Positions 25,927 through 32,453 of a DNA stretch of 49,530 bases are shown piece after piece. Below the pieces are notes generated by a model that searched no databases, was not told where the DNA came from, and worked only from the letters and a program-made list of their open reading frames with translations. The position numbers and the translations under genes were made by a program. Position 1 is the stretch's first letter; every line of letters begins with the position of its first letter. Origin of the DNA: Hyphomicrobiales bacterium (GTDB lineage Bacteria > Pseudomonadota > Alphaproteobacteria > Rhizobiales > Rhizobiaceae); assembly GCA_003963455.1 (NCBI GenBank), contig RXJA01000202.1, forward strand, positions 5,565 through 55,094. Direction: 5' to 3'.

Positions 25927-26885
25927 GCCGCGATCCCCTCACGCGCCTCGCCCTCGACATCGTTGCGAAAGGCGAGGATGAAATCGGCTGCCTTGGAAGC
26001 CAGACTGGCGGCGCGGAAAATGGCGCGGTTGTCCTCGCGCAACACGCCAAGCCAAGAGCCGATATAATCGGCATGGCGCACAGTCGGCTCGATGCAAAGC
26101 GTCGAGCAGACGAAGGCTGCGGCGATCTCCGCGACCAATTCTTCGCGGGCGTAAGTCTTGGTGCCGAATGGGCCGGATAGGTCGCGGGCAAGCCGCTTGG
26201 CATGCCCAGTCCAGTGCCCGAGTTCGTGAAAGCCGGTGCGGTAATAGTTGATCTGGTCGAAGAATGCCGGTTGCGGCGGCAACTGGATGAAGTCGCCTCC
26301 CGGCATGTAAAAAGCGCGATCGCCGCCAATACGGATATCAGCGCCGGAGGCTCGAATGAGGGCCTCGGCCTGCGGGACGATCTCACGCTCGGGCAGCGGC
26401 TCGGCGGAACCAAGCAGGTGTTCGGGCAATCCCTCGCATTGCGCGACATTGAAGACGGTAAAGCGTTTCAGGAACGGGATCGCCTGCGGCTCGTCGTCGT
26501 CCCGCTTGGCGCGCTCCTTCTCGTTCTTCGGGATGAAGCGGTCGGCATGCACGATGGTGGTGCCGTGCTCGCCTTTCCTGACATTGCCGCCTAGCGAAAG
26601 CGCCTGCCGGAAGGTCAGCCAGTTCTGCCCGGGATAACCGCGTTCGATCACCGCGCCCCACAGGATCAGAATGTTGATCCCGGAATAGGCGCGGCTGGTG
26701 GCGGCATTCCTCGGCAGGCCAAGGCCTGCCTTTGCCCTGCCCCAAGGCTGGACCCAAGGCACACAGCCCCGCTCCAGATCGGCGATGATCCGATCCGTGA
26801 TTTCCGAATAGAGGCTCGCCTTGGGCGGCTCACCTTTCTTCCCGCCAACCTCTCCACGGGCTGTCCGTCTGCCGGTTTTGCGCAT
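25923..26885 (-). CDS. ardC: ArdC-type antirestriction protein
   Basis: A 320-residue ArdC-family protein: an N-terminal ssDNA-binding domain (SLYSEITDRIIADLERGCVP, WGRAKAGLGLPRNAAT, YSGINILILW) and a C-terminal zincin-like domain with the metal motif HELGHWTGH at about residues 217-225, followed by YAREELVAEIAAAF. ArdC proteins protect incoming DNA against restriction and are early-expressed leading-region genes on conjugative plasmids. It heads the leftward operon with the 67-residue protein and DUF2958. The upstream 323-base region is rich in hairpins. Confidence 0.88.
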   Translation of the reverse strand: MRKTGRRTARGEVGGKKGEPPKASLYSEITDRIIADLERGCVPWVQPWGRAKAGLGLPRNAATSRAYSGINILILWGAVIERGYPGQNWLTFRQALSLGGNVRKGEHGTTIVHADRFIPKNEKERAKRDDDEPQAIPFLKRFTVFNVAQCEGLPEHLLGSAEPLPEREIVPQAEALIRASGADIRIGGDRAFYMPGGDFIQLPPQPAFFDQINYYRTGFHELGHWTGHAKRLARDLSGPFGTKTYAREELVAEIAAAFVCSTLCIEPTVRHADYIGSWLGVLREDNRAIFRAASLASKAADFILAFRNDVEGEAREGIAA

Positions 26886-27208
26886 GACCCTCTCTCCGTT
26901 CGCACTTCCAGCGCGCCCTTCCCGGAAGCGGGGTGGGCGGCGAAAAACGACCGGAAAGGCCCGCCGTCAGAGGTGGCCGGCATCCGCAGGACCGAAACGT
27001 CAGTGGAGGACCCGGAGCGAAGCGCAGGGTTGCGGGCCGCCGCGGCGGGCCTAGAAGGAAGTGCCGCCCACCTCGCGCCGGGAAGGCCAAACAAACAAAG
27101 ACTTCGAGCGACCTGTCGCTCACCGTGGGAAGGAACTCAGCGAGCCTTCATGCTTTGAGATTTGTCCAGCATTGTCATTTGCCTAGAGTGGCCCGTTGGG
27201 AGATCGCC
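26886..27208. other. Hairpin-rich region between ardC and the SRAP gene
   Basis: A GC-rich 323-base stretch without a gene. It has a near-palindrome GGGCCGCCGCGGCGGGCC around 27033-27050, a repeat of the GGAGGACCCG(G)AGC segment shared with the DUF736 upstream region, and the ACAAAGACTTCG-plus-hairpin motif. It must hold divergent promoters for ardC and the SRAP gene and is a candidate oriT-proximal leading region. Confidence 0.45.
27095..27121 (-). promoter_or_regulatory. ACAAAGACTTCG motif plus hairpin upstream of ardC
   Basis: The 12-mer ACAAAGACTTCG (27095-27106) runs straight into the perfect hairpin GAGCGAC-CT-GTCGCTC (27106-27121). The same arrangement is found 94-121 bases upstream of rlxS. 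The hairpin sequences differ, so structure rather than sequence seems conserved. It may be a transfer-region regulatory site. Confidence 0.35.
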
Positions 27209-27805
27209 ATGTGCAACGACTACGAGCAGCATATCGCCTGGGCCGAATATTGCCGGATGATGGAGTCGCTGGCGCTTAAGATCCCGACCCATCAAACCGA
27301 GCTCGACCTGCCGCAGGCTGACGATATTCGCATCAACGATCCGGCGCCGATCATACGAGCTGTGGGCGACAACGGCGTCGAGCTGACGCCGATGACGTTT
27401 GGTTTCCCGCCGGCCGGACCGAAGGGCGGCCCGGTGTTCAATTTCCGCTCGGAGGGACGGCAGTTCGCCAACAGCAAACGTTGCCTGGTGCCGGCGTCAG
27501 CCTTCTTTGAATTCACCGGCACGAAATACCCGAAGGCCAAGCACCGCTTCACACTGAATGGCGCTCCTTTCATGGCGATCGCGGGCCTTTGGCGGGAGGC
27601 GACCGGCAACAAACCACCGACGTTCACGATGCTGACGACGGATCCTGGCCCGGACATCGCGCCGTATCACAACCGGCAAGTCGTCGTCCTCCAACCTGAG
27701 AACTGGTCTGCCTGGCTCTCCTTGACGAAGCCGGAAGGCGAGCTTCTGCAGCCCCTGCCGGCGAATTCGCTGTCGGTGGAAACCGTGCGCCAGGAGAAGT
27801 CCTGA
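27209..27805 (+). CDS. SRAP (YedK/HMCES-type) DNA-protein crosslink peptidase
   Basis: A 198-residue SOS-response-associated peptidase (SRAP) protein, which covalently shields abasic sites in single-stranded DNA. The start ATG 27209 places the catalytic Cys at position 2 (MCNDYEQH), as required. The other family blocks are present: RCLVPASAFFEFTG with the conserved Glu, FMAIAGLWRE, FTMLTTDPGPDIAPYHNRQVV with the conserved His, and W-rich closing WSAWLSL. On a conjugative element it may protect the transferred single strand. A longer in-frame upstream reading crosses the GC-rich repeats and is rejected. Confidence 0.92.
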   Translation: MCNDYEQHIAWAEYCRMMESLALKIPTHQTELDLPQADDIRINDPAPIIRAVGDNGVELTPMTFGFPPAGPKGGPVFNFRSEGRQFANSKRCLVPASAFFEFTGTKYPKAKHRFTLNGAPFMAIAGLWREATGNKPPTFTMLTTDPGPDIAPYHNRQVVVLQPENWSAWLSLTKPEGELLQPLPANSLSVETVRQEKS

Positions 27806-27966
27806 GCGACCGCTTTCACCTTTGTGGCACTTTAGCCATTAGTGAACAAAAAGAGAACACAACAGTCAACCAGCTCTTGACGATCCAAAATCCCGGCGCC
27901 TATCTCTGGGCATCGAACAGCGGAATTGGGTAGGAAACAGGTCGCATGCCGCGGCCGGGCGGAGCA

Positions 27967-28425
27967 ATGGCGAAGACGGCCGAAGACAATTTCCGCATTG
28001 AGGTTTGGGACCGCGACGAAAGCAGCCGGATCGAGACGATTTGTCGAAGCCCTGACTTCTTCGTCAGCCAGGCGGCTTGGCAGTCAGCAATTCGGCGCAG
28101 GCCCGGTATGCTGCTCATCCACCACAACGGCCATCATGTGATCGAGAAGCTGATTACGCCGGGCGAGCCGACCCTGGCGCCGGAAACGATCGTTGACGGA
28201 ACCATCCACGCTGGCCTCGACGTCGCGCTTGGCGATTTGAGGAGCTGGCATACTTTGCGAGCATGGTGCAGAAACTGCTCGCATCATGCCCAGGTCAAAC
28301 CTGCGGGTCTTATCAAGCGCTATGGCAGGGGCGCGCTGTTCAGCACTGTCGAGCGGGCGCTGTTCTGCACGAGTTGCGACAAGGGCGGTCCAGTTCGACT
28401 GGAGATTTTCTCGCTGCCTCGCTGA
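27967..28425 (+). CDS. Hypothetical protein with C-terminal zinc-ribbon pattern
   Basis: A 152-residue protein. The N-terminal half reads NFRIEVWDRDESSRIETICR and AWQSAIRRRPGMLLIHHNGH, a pattern I associate with uncharacterised rhizobial proteins. The C-terminal half has two Cys pairs, CRNCSHHAQV and FCTSCDKGG, about 38 residues apart, which would bind one zinc. GGAG lies two bases before ATG 27967; an upstream ATG (27946) lacks a site. No partner is evident: it is followed by the convergent mucR gene. Confidence 0.6.
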   Translation: MAKTAEDNFRIEVWDRDESSRIETICRSPDFFVSQAAWQSAIRRRPGMLLIHHNGHHVIEKLITPGEPTLAPETIVDGTIHAGLDVALGDLRSWHTLRAWCRNCSHHAQVKPAGLIKRYGRGALFSTVERALFCTSCDKGGPVRLEIFSLPR

Positions 28426-28492
28426 CCGATGCGCGGTCAATACGAACCAGCCCGGTGTCGACGGCTTCCTGTTCGATCGTAATCGATCGCTC

Positions 28493-28945
28493 TCAGGCCC
28501 GCTTGCGCTTCGCCTGTGTCATTCGGGCCGGCTTGGCAGCGGCTTTGCGACCAAGCCCACTCGACTTCGCCAAGGCCGACCGTGTTGCCGCATAGCTCGG
28601 CGCCACCATGGGGTAATCGCGCGGCAACCCCCATTTGACGCGATACTCGTCGGGCGAAAGTCCATAGTGGACGTTGAGGTGGCGCTTCAACGACTTAAAT
28701 TTCTTCCCGTCCTCGAGACAGACGATGTAGTCTGGAAACACCGAACGCTTCGGATTGACGGCAGGAGTCTGGGCCGGCTTCTCGGGCTCAGCCGGCTGAC
28801 CGATCTTGGCCAGCGACAGGTTTATGCTCTCGATGAGTTCCGGGAGAGATGCGACCGGCACTGCATTTTTGCTGACATATGCAGATACGATGTCCGCGGT
28901 GAGTTCGATAAGCGCGGTTTTCAGGTTGGTATCTTCTTCCGACAT
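28493..28945 (-). CDS. mucR: MucR/Ros-family zinc-finger transcription regulator
   Basis: A 150-residue MucR/Ros-type regulator. The N-terminal helical part (LKTALIELTADIVSAYVSKN AVPVASLPELIESI) mediates oligomerisation, and the C-terminal Ros zinc-finger domain is complete: PDYIVCLEDGKKFKSLKRHL followed by NVHYGLSPDEYRVKWGLPRDYPMVAPSYAATRS. The basic tail (KAAAKPARMTQAKRKRA) fits the family. MucR proteins silence AT-rich and horizontally acquired genes in rhizobia. An ICE-borne copy might silence ICE genes or mimic the host protein. The start is ATG 28945. Confidence 0.92.
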   Translation of the reverse strand: MSEEDTNLKTALIELTADIVSAYVSKNAVPVASLPELIESINLSLAKIGQPAEPEKPAQTPAVNPKRSVFPDYIVCLEDGKKFKSLKRHLNVHYGLSPDEYRVKWGLPRDYPMVAPSYAATRSALAKSSGLGRKAAAKPARMTQAKRKRA

Positions 28946-29258
28946 GTCAAATGTGCTCCGTCTGTCGTGGCTGCTCTTCGCTCGGTCATCTATCGTATTT
29001 TCGCAGAAACTCCAGCCGGGCGCCAAAAGCTCGGAATTCCCGTCTGCGCACCGTGAACACCAGACGTGTCGTCGCCTCGCAACGTCTGGCTCGTTGACGA
29101 GAACATTCTAGCAAAGCTGCAGTGCCAGGGGGCGAAGCCGTATGGCCGAGACCGCCTCTTCGGGCTCGGTTCACGAGCACCCGATGCGCGCCTTCAGCGC
29201 GCAGGCACCTTAGCCCCGATTTGCTGTCGATCAGCAATTGCTTCTTATCCGGCTTGCC
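28946..29258. other. Intergenic region between mucR and qseC
   Basis: A 313-base stretch without a recognisable gene. It has an inverted repeat CCAGACG (29060-29066) / CGTCTGG (29083-29089), which could act as an operator or weak terminator. The mucR promoter should lie at its left end. Confidence 0.4.
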
Positions 29259-29474
29259 TTAGCGAGAATCGGGATCTAGCAAATCCGCCGGCTCAATCCC
29301 AAGTGCCTTCGCGAGTCGTGCTACCGTGTCTATGCTTGCCGCATAAACACCACGTTCAAGCGCGCTCACATACGTTCTATCGACACCGGCCTCATGCGCC
29401 AACGCTTCTTGCGACAGCTTCTTTCGCTGGCGATGCTTCCGCAGATTGCGAGCAAAGACCTCTCGAATTTCCAT
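29259..29474 (-). CDS. qseC: QseC-like XRE-family DNA-binding regulator
   Basis: A 71-residue Xre/Cro-type helix-turn-helix protein (ARNLRKHRQRKKLSQEALAH, AGVDRTYVSALERGVYAAS, LAKALGIEPADLL). It is divergent from a QseM-like gene, the same arrangement as qseC-qseM in ICEMlSymR7A, where QseC binds operators in the shared gap and sets qseM transcription, giving an on/off switch for transfer. The size and controller-protein-like fold fit. Identification rests on context more than on sequence, since XRE proteins are common. Confidence 0.75.
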   Translation of the reverse strand: MEIREVFARNLRKHRQRKKLSQEALAHEAGVDRTYVSALERGVYAASIDTVARLAKALGIEPADLLDPDSR

Positions 29475-29492
29475 TCGAGGGAGGCCATCCTC

Positions 29493-29527
29493 TTGTAGAG
29501 CATTTCACCACGGAGTATTCTCTACAA
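29493..29527. promoter_or_regulatory. Inverted repeat in the qseC-qseM gap, candidate QseC operator
   Basis: Perfect 8-base arms TTGTAGAG (29493-29500) and CTCTACAA (29520-29527) with a 19-base spacer, 19 bases before the qseC start. QseC homologues bind dyad operators in this gap. The position close to the qseC start fits autoregulation. Confidence 0.5.
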
Positions 29528-29625
29528 ACATACAACCTGAGCAGTTTTGCTAGGGGGTCGTAATCCTGAGCACGCCGGTTTGTGTCTGTATCGCGAGCCG
29601 AACTGCACGCCAGCAAAGAAATAGA

Positions 29626-29880
29626 ATGATGCCCAATCAAATCGCCGACCAAGTCCCTTGGGCCGACAGCCTGACTGCTTACGACCAGCAACATTTCGCG
29701 ATCTACCTGAAGCTCATCGACGCGTGCGCCGACAATGCCAGCGAGGAGGAGATGGCGCAGACCATCCTGGACATCGATCCGACCCTGGAACCAGATCGTG
29801 CCTGCAAGGCAGTTCGAAGCCATCTTGATCGGACGCGCTGGCTGATAAGCAGCGGATACAAGGATCTCTTTGCGAGTTGA
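29626..29880 (+). CDS. qseM: QseM-like antiactivator (DUF2285-related)
   Basis: An 84-residue protein whose C-terminal half (AVRSHLDRTRWLISSGYKDL) matches the end of DUF2285 domains, as also seen in the FseA C-terminal part next door (RRAVRRGHALMTGGYRRFL). In ICEMlSymR7A, QseM is a small DUF2285 protein that binds and blocks both TraR and FseA. The N-terminal half is helical and acidic (YLKLIDACADNASEEEMAQT). It is divergent from qseC and convergent with fseA: only 14 bases separate its stop from the fseA stop. ATG 29626 or 29629 may be used. Confidence 0.8.
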   Translation: MMPNQIADQVPWADSLTAYDQQHFAIYLKLIDACADNASEEEMAQTILDIDPTLEPDRACKAVRSHLDRTRWLISSGYKDLFAS

Positions 29881-29894
29881 TCGACAGAGCGAAC

Positions 29895-30467
29895 CTACTG
29901 AAGGAATCGCCTGTATCCGCCGGTCATCAGTGCGTGCCCCCGCCTGACTGCTCGGCGCACGATATCGCGAAGGTGATCGCCGGGGTCGGTCCAATCGCGC
30001 TCCATACGCGCCTTGCCGAAAAGCGCAGTTCCGATCTCGCGATGGGAGGCGCCGGAGATGGAGCCATCGAGGGCCCGCAACACGGACCGCAACCGTGCGC
30101 GCCGCGGTTCGACTGGAAAAAACCTAGGCGGCAGACGTCCTGTCGAACGGAGTGCGTTCAAGCACTCGAGCCTGTTCAGCCGCTGCCTGATTTCCGACGG
30201 CGGCCAGAGCGCGTTGGATTTCAGTTGCACCGGGCCGAGAAGGTCTGACCCGCAAACAGCCAGTCGCAAACTTCTGCGATGATCTTCGATCAGAACGTGC
30301 TGCCAGCCGTCCACTGTGCGGAAAATGGAGACGCCGCAAGTGAGCGCATCAATGGCAAATGTTTCCGTGCCGTCAGCCCCCACAGCGGATTCGGCAACGA
30401 GTTGGAGAACGTGTGCACATTGATCAGGATGCCAGAAGACTCGCGCGTCGCTGGCACTCGAGCTTGC
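29895..30467 (-). CDS. fseA: FseA C-terminal part (DUF2285; msi171-type), reached by +1 frameshift
   Basis: This is the DUF2285 half of FseA, the activator of ICE excision. The +1 frame is open from just after a TGA at 30476-30474 to the stop at 29895. It reads ASSSASDARVFWHPDQCAHV, then LRLAVCGSDLLGPVQLKSNA and the DUF2285 helices LRSVLRALDGSISGASHREI and RRAVRRGHALMTGGYRRFLQ. No good ribosome-binding site precedes an in-frame start; the first usable codon is a GTG at 30383 that would cut the FWHPDQ block off. Conserved sequence therefore continues upstream into the overlap, as expected if this part is only made by frameshifting from the upstream ORF. The full product would be about 269 residues. 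Confidence 0.85.
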   Translation of the reverse strand, partial: ASSSASDARVFWHPDQCAHVLQLVAESAVGADGTETFAIDALTCGVSIFRTVDGWQHVLIEDHRRSLRLAVCGSDLLGPVQLKSNALWPPSEIRQRLNRLECLNALRSTGRLPPRFFPVEPRRARLRSVLRALDGSISGASHREIGTALFGKARMERDWTDPGDHLRDIVRRAVRRGHALMTGGYRRFLQ

Positions 30468-30705
30468 AAAAAATCAGACCCCACGACGACAGGTCGATCG
30501 CAAGTGTCGCCAGAGTGGTGACTGTCACTGCTCGCGATCGCGAAGGCTCGATCCGGTGCGAGATCACAGCGAGATCTCTCAGGAAAAGCGGATTGCGCCG
30601 CAAGAATTCCCATGCCCAGCCGAGACTGGTGAGTTGCGCGCAATAGGCATACGTCTCATCGTCTTGCCAGTCGGGCCAAGCCCTGACGGCATCTGTCGTG
30701 CTCAT
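30424..30705 (-). CDS. fseA: FseA N-terminal part (DUF6499; msi172-type)
   Basis: The first half of FseA: a 93-residue ORF with the DUF6499 pattern WPDWQDDETYAYCAQLTSLG then WAWEFLRRNPLFLRDLAVIS. It starts at ATG 30705, 12 bases after the traI stop, and ends at TGA 30426-30424. In ICEMlSymR7A the equivalent ORF and the next one are fused by programmed ribosomal frameshifting to make FseA, which activates rdfS. Here too the second ORF lies in the +1 frame and the two overlap. The last residues before the frameshift site (LSSWGLIF) match the conserved WGLxF of fused family members; the residues after it (CKLECQRRASLLAS) look non-conserved. Confidence 0.88.
   Translation of the reverse strand: MSTTDAVRAWPDWQDDETYAYCAQLTSLGWAWEFLRRNPLFLRDLAVISHRIEPSRSRAVTVTTLATLAIDLSSWGLIFCKLECQRRASLLAS
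30465..30480 (-). other. fseA: Predicted +1 programmed frameshift site in fseA
   Basis: In the gene strand the zero frame reads GGT CTG ATT TTT TGC AAG. A run of six T (30473-30468) lies directly after a TGA in the +1 frame. tRNA-Phe on TTT (30471-30469) could slip one base forward and pair again with TTT (30470-30468), after which GCA AGC continues the DUF2285 frame. This is the first place where the switch can occur and it joins WGLIF to ASSSASDARVFW, which agrees with fused relatives. The exact slip point is inference. Confidence 0.65.
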
Positions 30706-30717
30706 GGTCGTTTCCAA

Positions 30718-31356
30718 TCAATTGGAATTTCGGGCGCTCTTCATGACTGGCGCCCACAGCACCGGCGCCTTTAACCCGCTATTGTGCAGGACCGCTTCCA
30801 AGCTGGCGGTGGAGACCTCAAGATAGCCGGCAACGGCGCGGGTCGTGCCGATGGTCTGAGGTTCGGAAAGGCGCTCAAGCGGCCAGCCGGCGCGGCGCAA
30901 GATCCGTTCGATCCGCAAGTCCGTTACCGTGACGATGCTGCCCAAGTCGTGCGACAGTCCAAATTCGATCATCCCCGCAAAAAGCTCATAGGTGCCCAGC
31001 GCCAAGCCTGACTCTTTCGGCGCGGACGATGGAACATCGAGCGCGAAGCGACTGCTTTCCCAGATACGCGGATCCTCTGGCGCCGGGCGATCCCCGAGGA
31101 GAACGGAGAAGCTATCACGCAACATCGTGGGGCCGGTTGTTGGCAACAGACGCACGCAGCCCTCGATGCGCCCCGCCGGCGTCCTGAGCAGCAGGTAGTG
31201 CGGACTGAGAGCGTCGTAGGAATCGAGCTCGTAACCGCCGTGCACCGAGACATCCCAATTCAGACGATCCCGAAAGACGCGATGACGCAAACGGTGCATT
31301 TCATCGAGCTCGCGGCTGAATTCAGCGTAACGATCGGGCGTGATCAATTGCATCAT
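30718..31356 (-). CDS. traI: Acyl-homoserine-lactone synthase TraI (LuxI family)
   Basis: A 212-residue LuxI-type synthase that makes the AHL signal for TraR. Conserved features: MHRLRHRVFRDRLNWDV with the invariant Arg and the RLxW motif, the ELDSYDALSPHYLLL strand with the conserved Asp residues, IEGCVRLLPTTGPTML, WESSRFALD, and ELFAGMIEFGLSHDLGSIVT. I start at ATG 31356 because GGAGAAGG lies five bases before it; an ATG 21 bases upstream lacks a good site. It follows traR with a tra box in between and precedes fseA, the order of traR-traI1-msi172-msi171 in ICEMlSymR7A. Confidence 0.95.
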   Translation of the reverse strand: MMQLITPDRYAEFSRELDEMHRLRHRVFRDRLNWDVSVHGGYELDSYDALSPHYLLLRTPAGRIEGCVRLLPTTGPTMLRDSFSVLLGDRPAPEDPRIWESSRFALDVPSSAPKESGLALGTYELFAGMIEFGLSHDLGSIVTVTDLRIERILRRAGWPLERLSEPQTIGTTRAVAGYLEVSTASLEAVLHNSGLKAPVLWAPVMKSARNSN

Positions 31357-31418
31357 TTCGGCCTTCTCCAATCGCATGATTTCATGCGCGATTGGAGGTG
31401 AGGACCGCTGCCGCTACA

Positions 31419-31438
31419 ACCTGTGCATGTACACAGGT
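31419..31438. promoter_or_regulatory. tra box (TraR binding site) upstream of traI
   Basis: ACCTGTGCATGTACACAGGT is a 20-bp dyad with perfect 7-base arms (ACCTGTG/CACAGGT) around a 6-base centre. It lies 63 bases before the traI start and 10 bases after the traR stop. Length, symmetry and position match LuxR-type tra boxes, so TraR-AHL should activate traI-fseA from here. Confidence 0.8.
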
Positions 31439-31448
31439 CCGGCGACGT

Positions 31449-32219
31449 TCAGGTCAAGTCCGATGATCTGGAAATGGCAAAACGAATGGCCGCTTGTGTG
31501 ATTGTTCGCACGCCGAGTTTCTTCTTGGCATTGTCGAGATGGAAAGCAGCCGTGCGCTGACTAATCCCTAAAATGTGGCCGATGTCCCATGCCGATTTGC
31601 CACGGGCAGCCCATTGAAGGCACTCCATTTCCCTGCGCGATAAAACAACGCCGTCGACCATGCGGCTCGTCGTCAGCCTTTGGCGGGCCTGGATATGGAA
31701 GAAAACCGCGACCAACTGCAGCGCGCGTTCATATCGCTCGATCACACGAAAAAATAGCGGCCGTCTTTCGTCGGAAGCGAAGGTGAGTGCGGCGAACAAG
31801 CCGCGGCGATCATGGATCGGGATCGTAAATCCGCAGCGAATGCCGAACTGGGTAGCCTCATCCATGAACTGTCGCTGCGTTGTCGACAGATCGAGAACAC
31901 CGCCATCCGCACCCCAGTGGAACACTTCTTGGCGACCACGCGCCAAATGAATCACCGGGTCGACGCCTTCATAGCGCCTATCAAGGTAATGAGATGTCCA
32001 GCGCTGAGGGTACGTGGAGATCAGGTCCGTCGCGCGGTTCGCCCCGACCGAAGGAAAGAGATAGGCGAAAGACGGGAGATCGAGCGACGACGCCGTCTCG
32101 GCCAATGCGTTGTGCAGATCAAGCGTGTCAATGCTGCCTGCAAGCTGCTCGGCAAATCTATTGAAGATGTCATACATGCGCGGTGACATCCCGTTGGCCA
32201 GAAGGCCCTCAGCGGCCAT
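31449..32219 (-). CDS. traR: Quorum-sensing regulator TraR (LuxR family)
   Basis: A LuxR-type AHL-dependent activator. The AHL-binding domain has the expected Trp/Tyr/Asp pattern (YPQRWTSHYLDRRYEGVDPV, then FGIRCGFTIPIHDRRGLFAA), and the C-terminal LuxR helix-turn-helix is complete: LSRREMECLQWAARGKSAWD, then ILGISQRTAAFHLDNAKKKLGV. The start is uncertain: 32219, 32189 and 32177 are all ATG in frame, giving 256, 246 or 242 residues; family alignment favours one close to MYDIFNRF. Its product should bind the tra box just downstream of its own gene. Confidence 0.93.
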   Translation of the reverse strand: MAAEGLLANGMSPRMYDIFNRFAEQLAGSIDTLDLHNALAETASSLDLPSFAYLFPSVGANRATDLISTYPQRWTSHYLDRRYEGVDPVIHLARGRQEVFHWGADGGVLDLSTTQRQFMDEATQFGIRCGFTIPIHDRRGLFAALTFASDERRPLFFRVIERYERALQLVAVFFHIQARQRLTTSRMVDGVVLSRREMECLQWAARGKSAWDIGHILGISQRTAAFHLDNAKKKLGVRTITQAAIRFAISRSSDLT

Positions 32220-32453
32220 CGAAAGTGCCGGTCCTGAAACATGACCGACGCTTCCTCCCCTGTGACGTAAGTCCTTTACCCATGCGCAGAACGCGATCCG
32301 CCGCGCCTCGCCGCCACGCAATCCTCAAGACGCAAAGTGTTGTCAACTTTTCGGCTGAGGCCGGAACGCCTCCGGCGCGGTGGCCTTGTGCTTGTGTGGC
32401 TTAATGAAAATCTGCACCGGCGAGCGAGAGCTAAGTGTTTTCAGATCCTGCCG

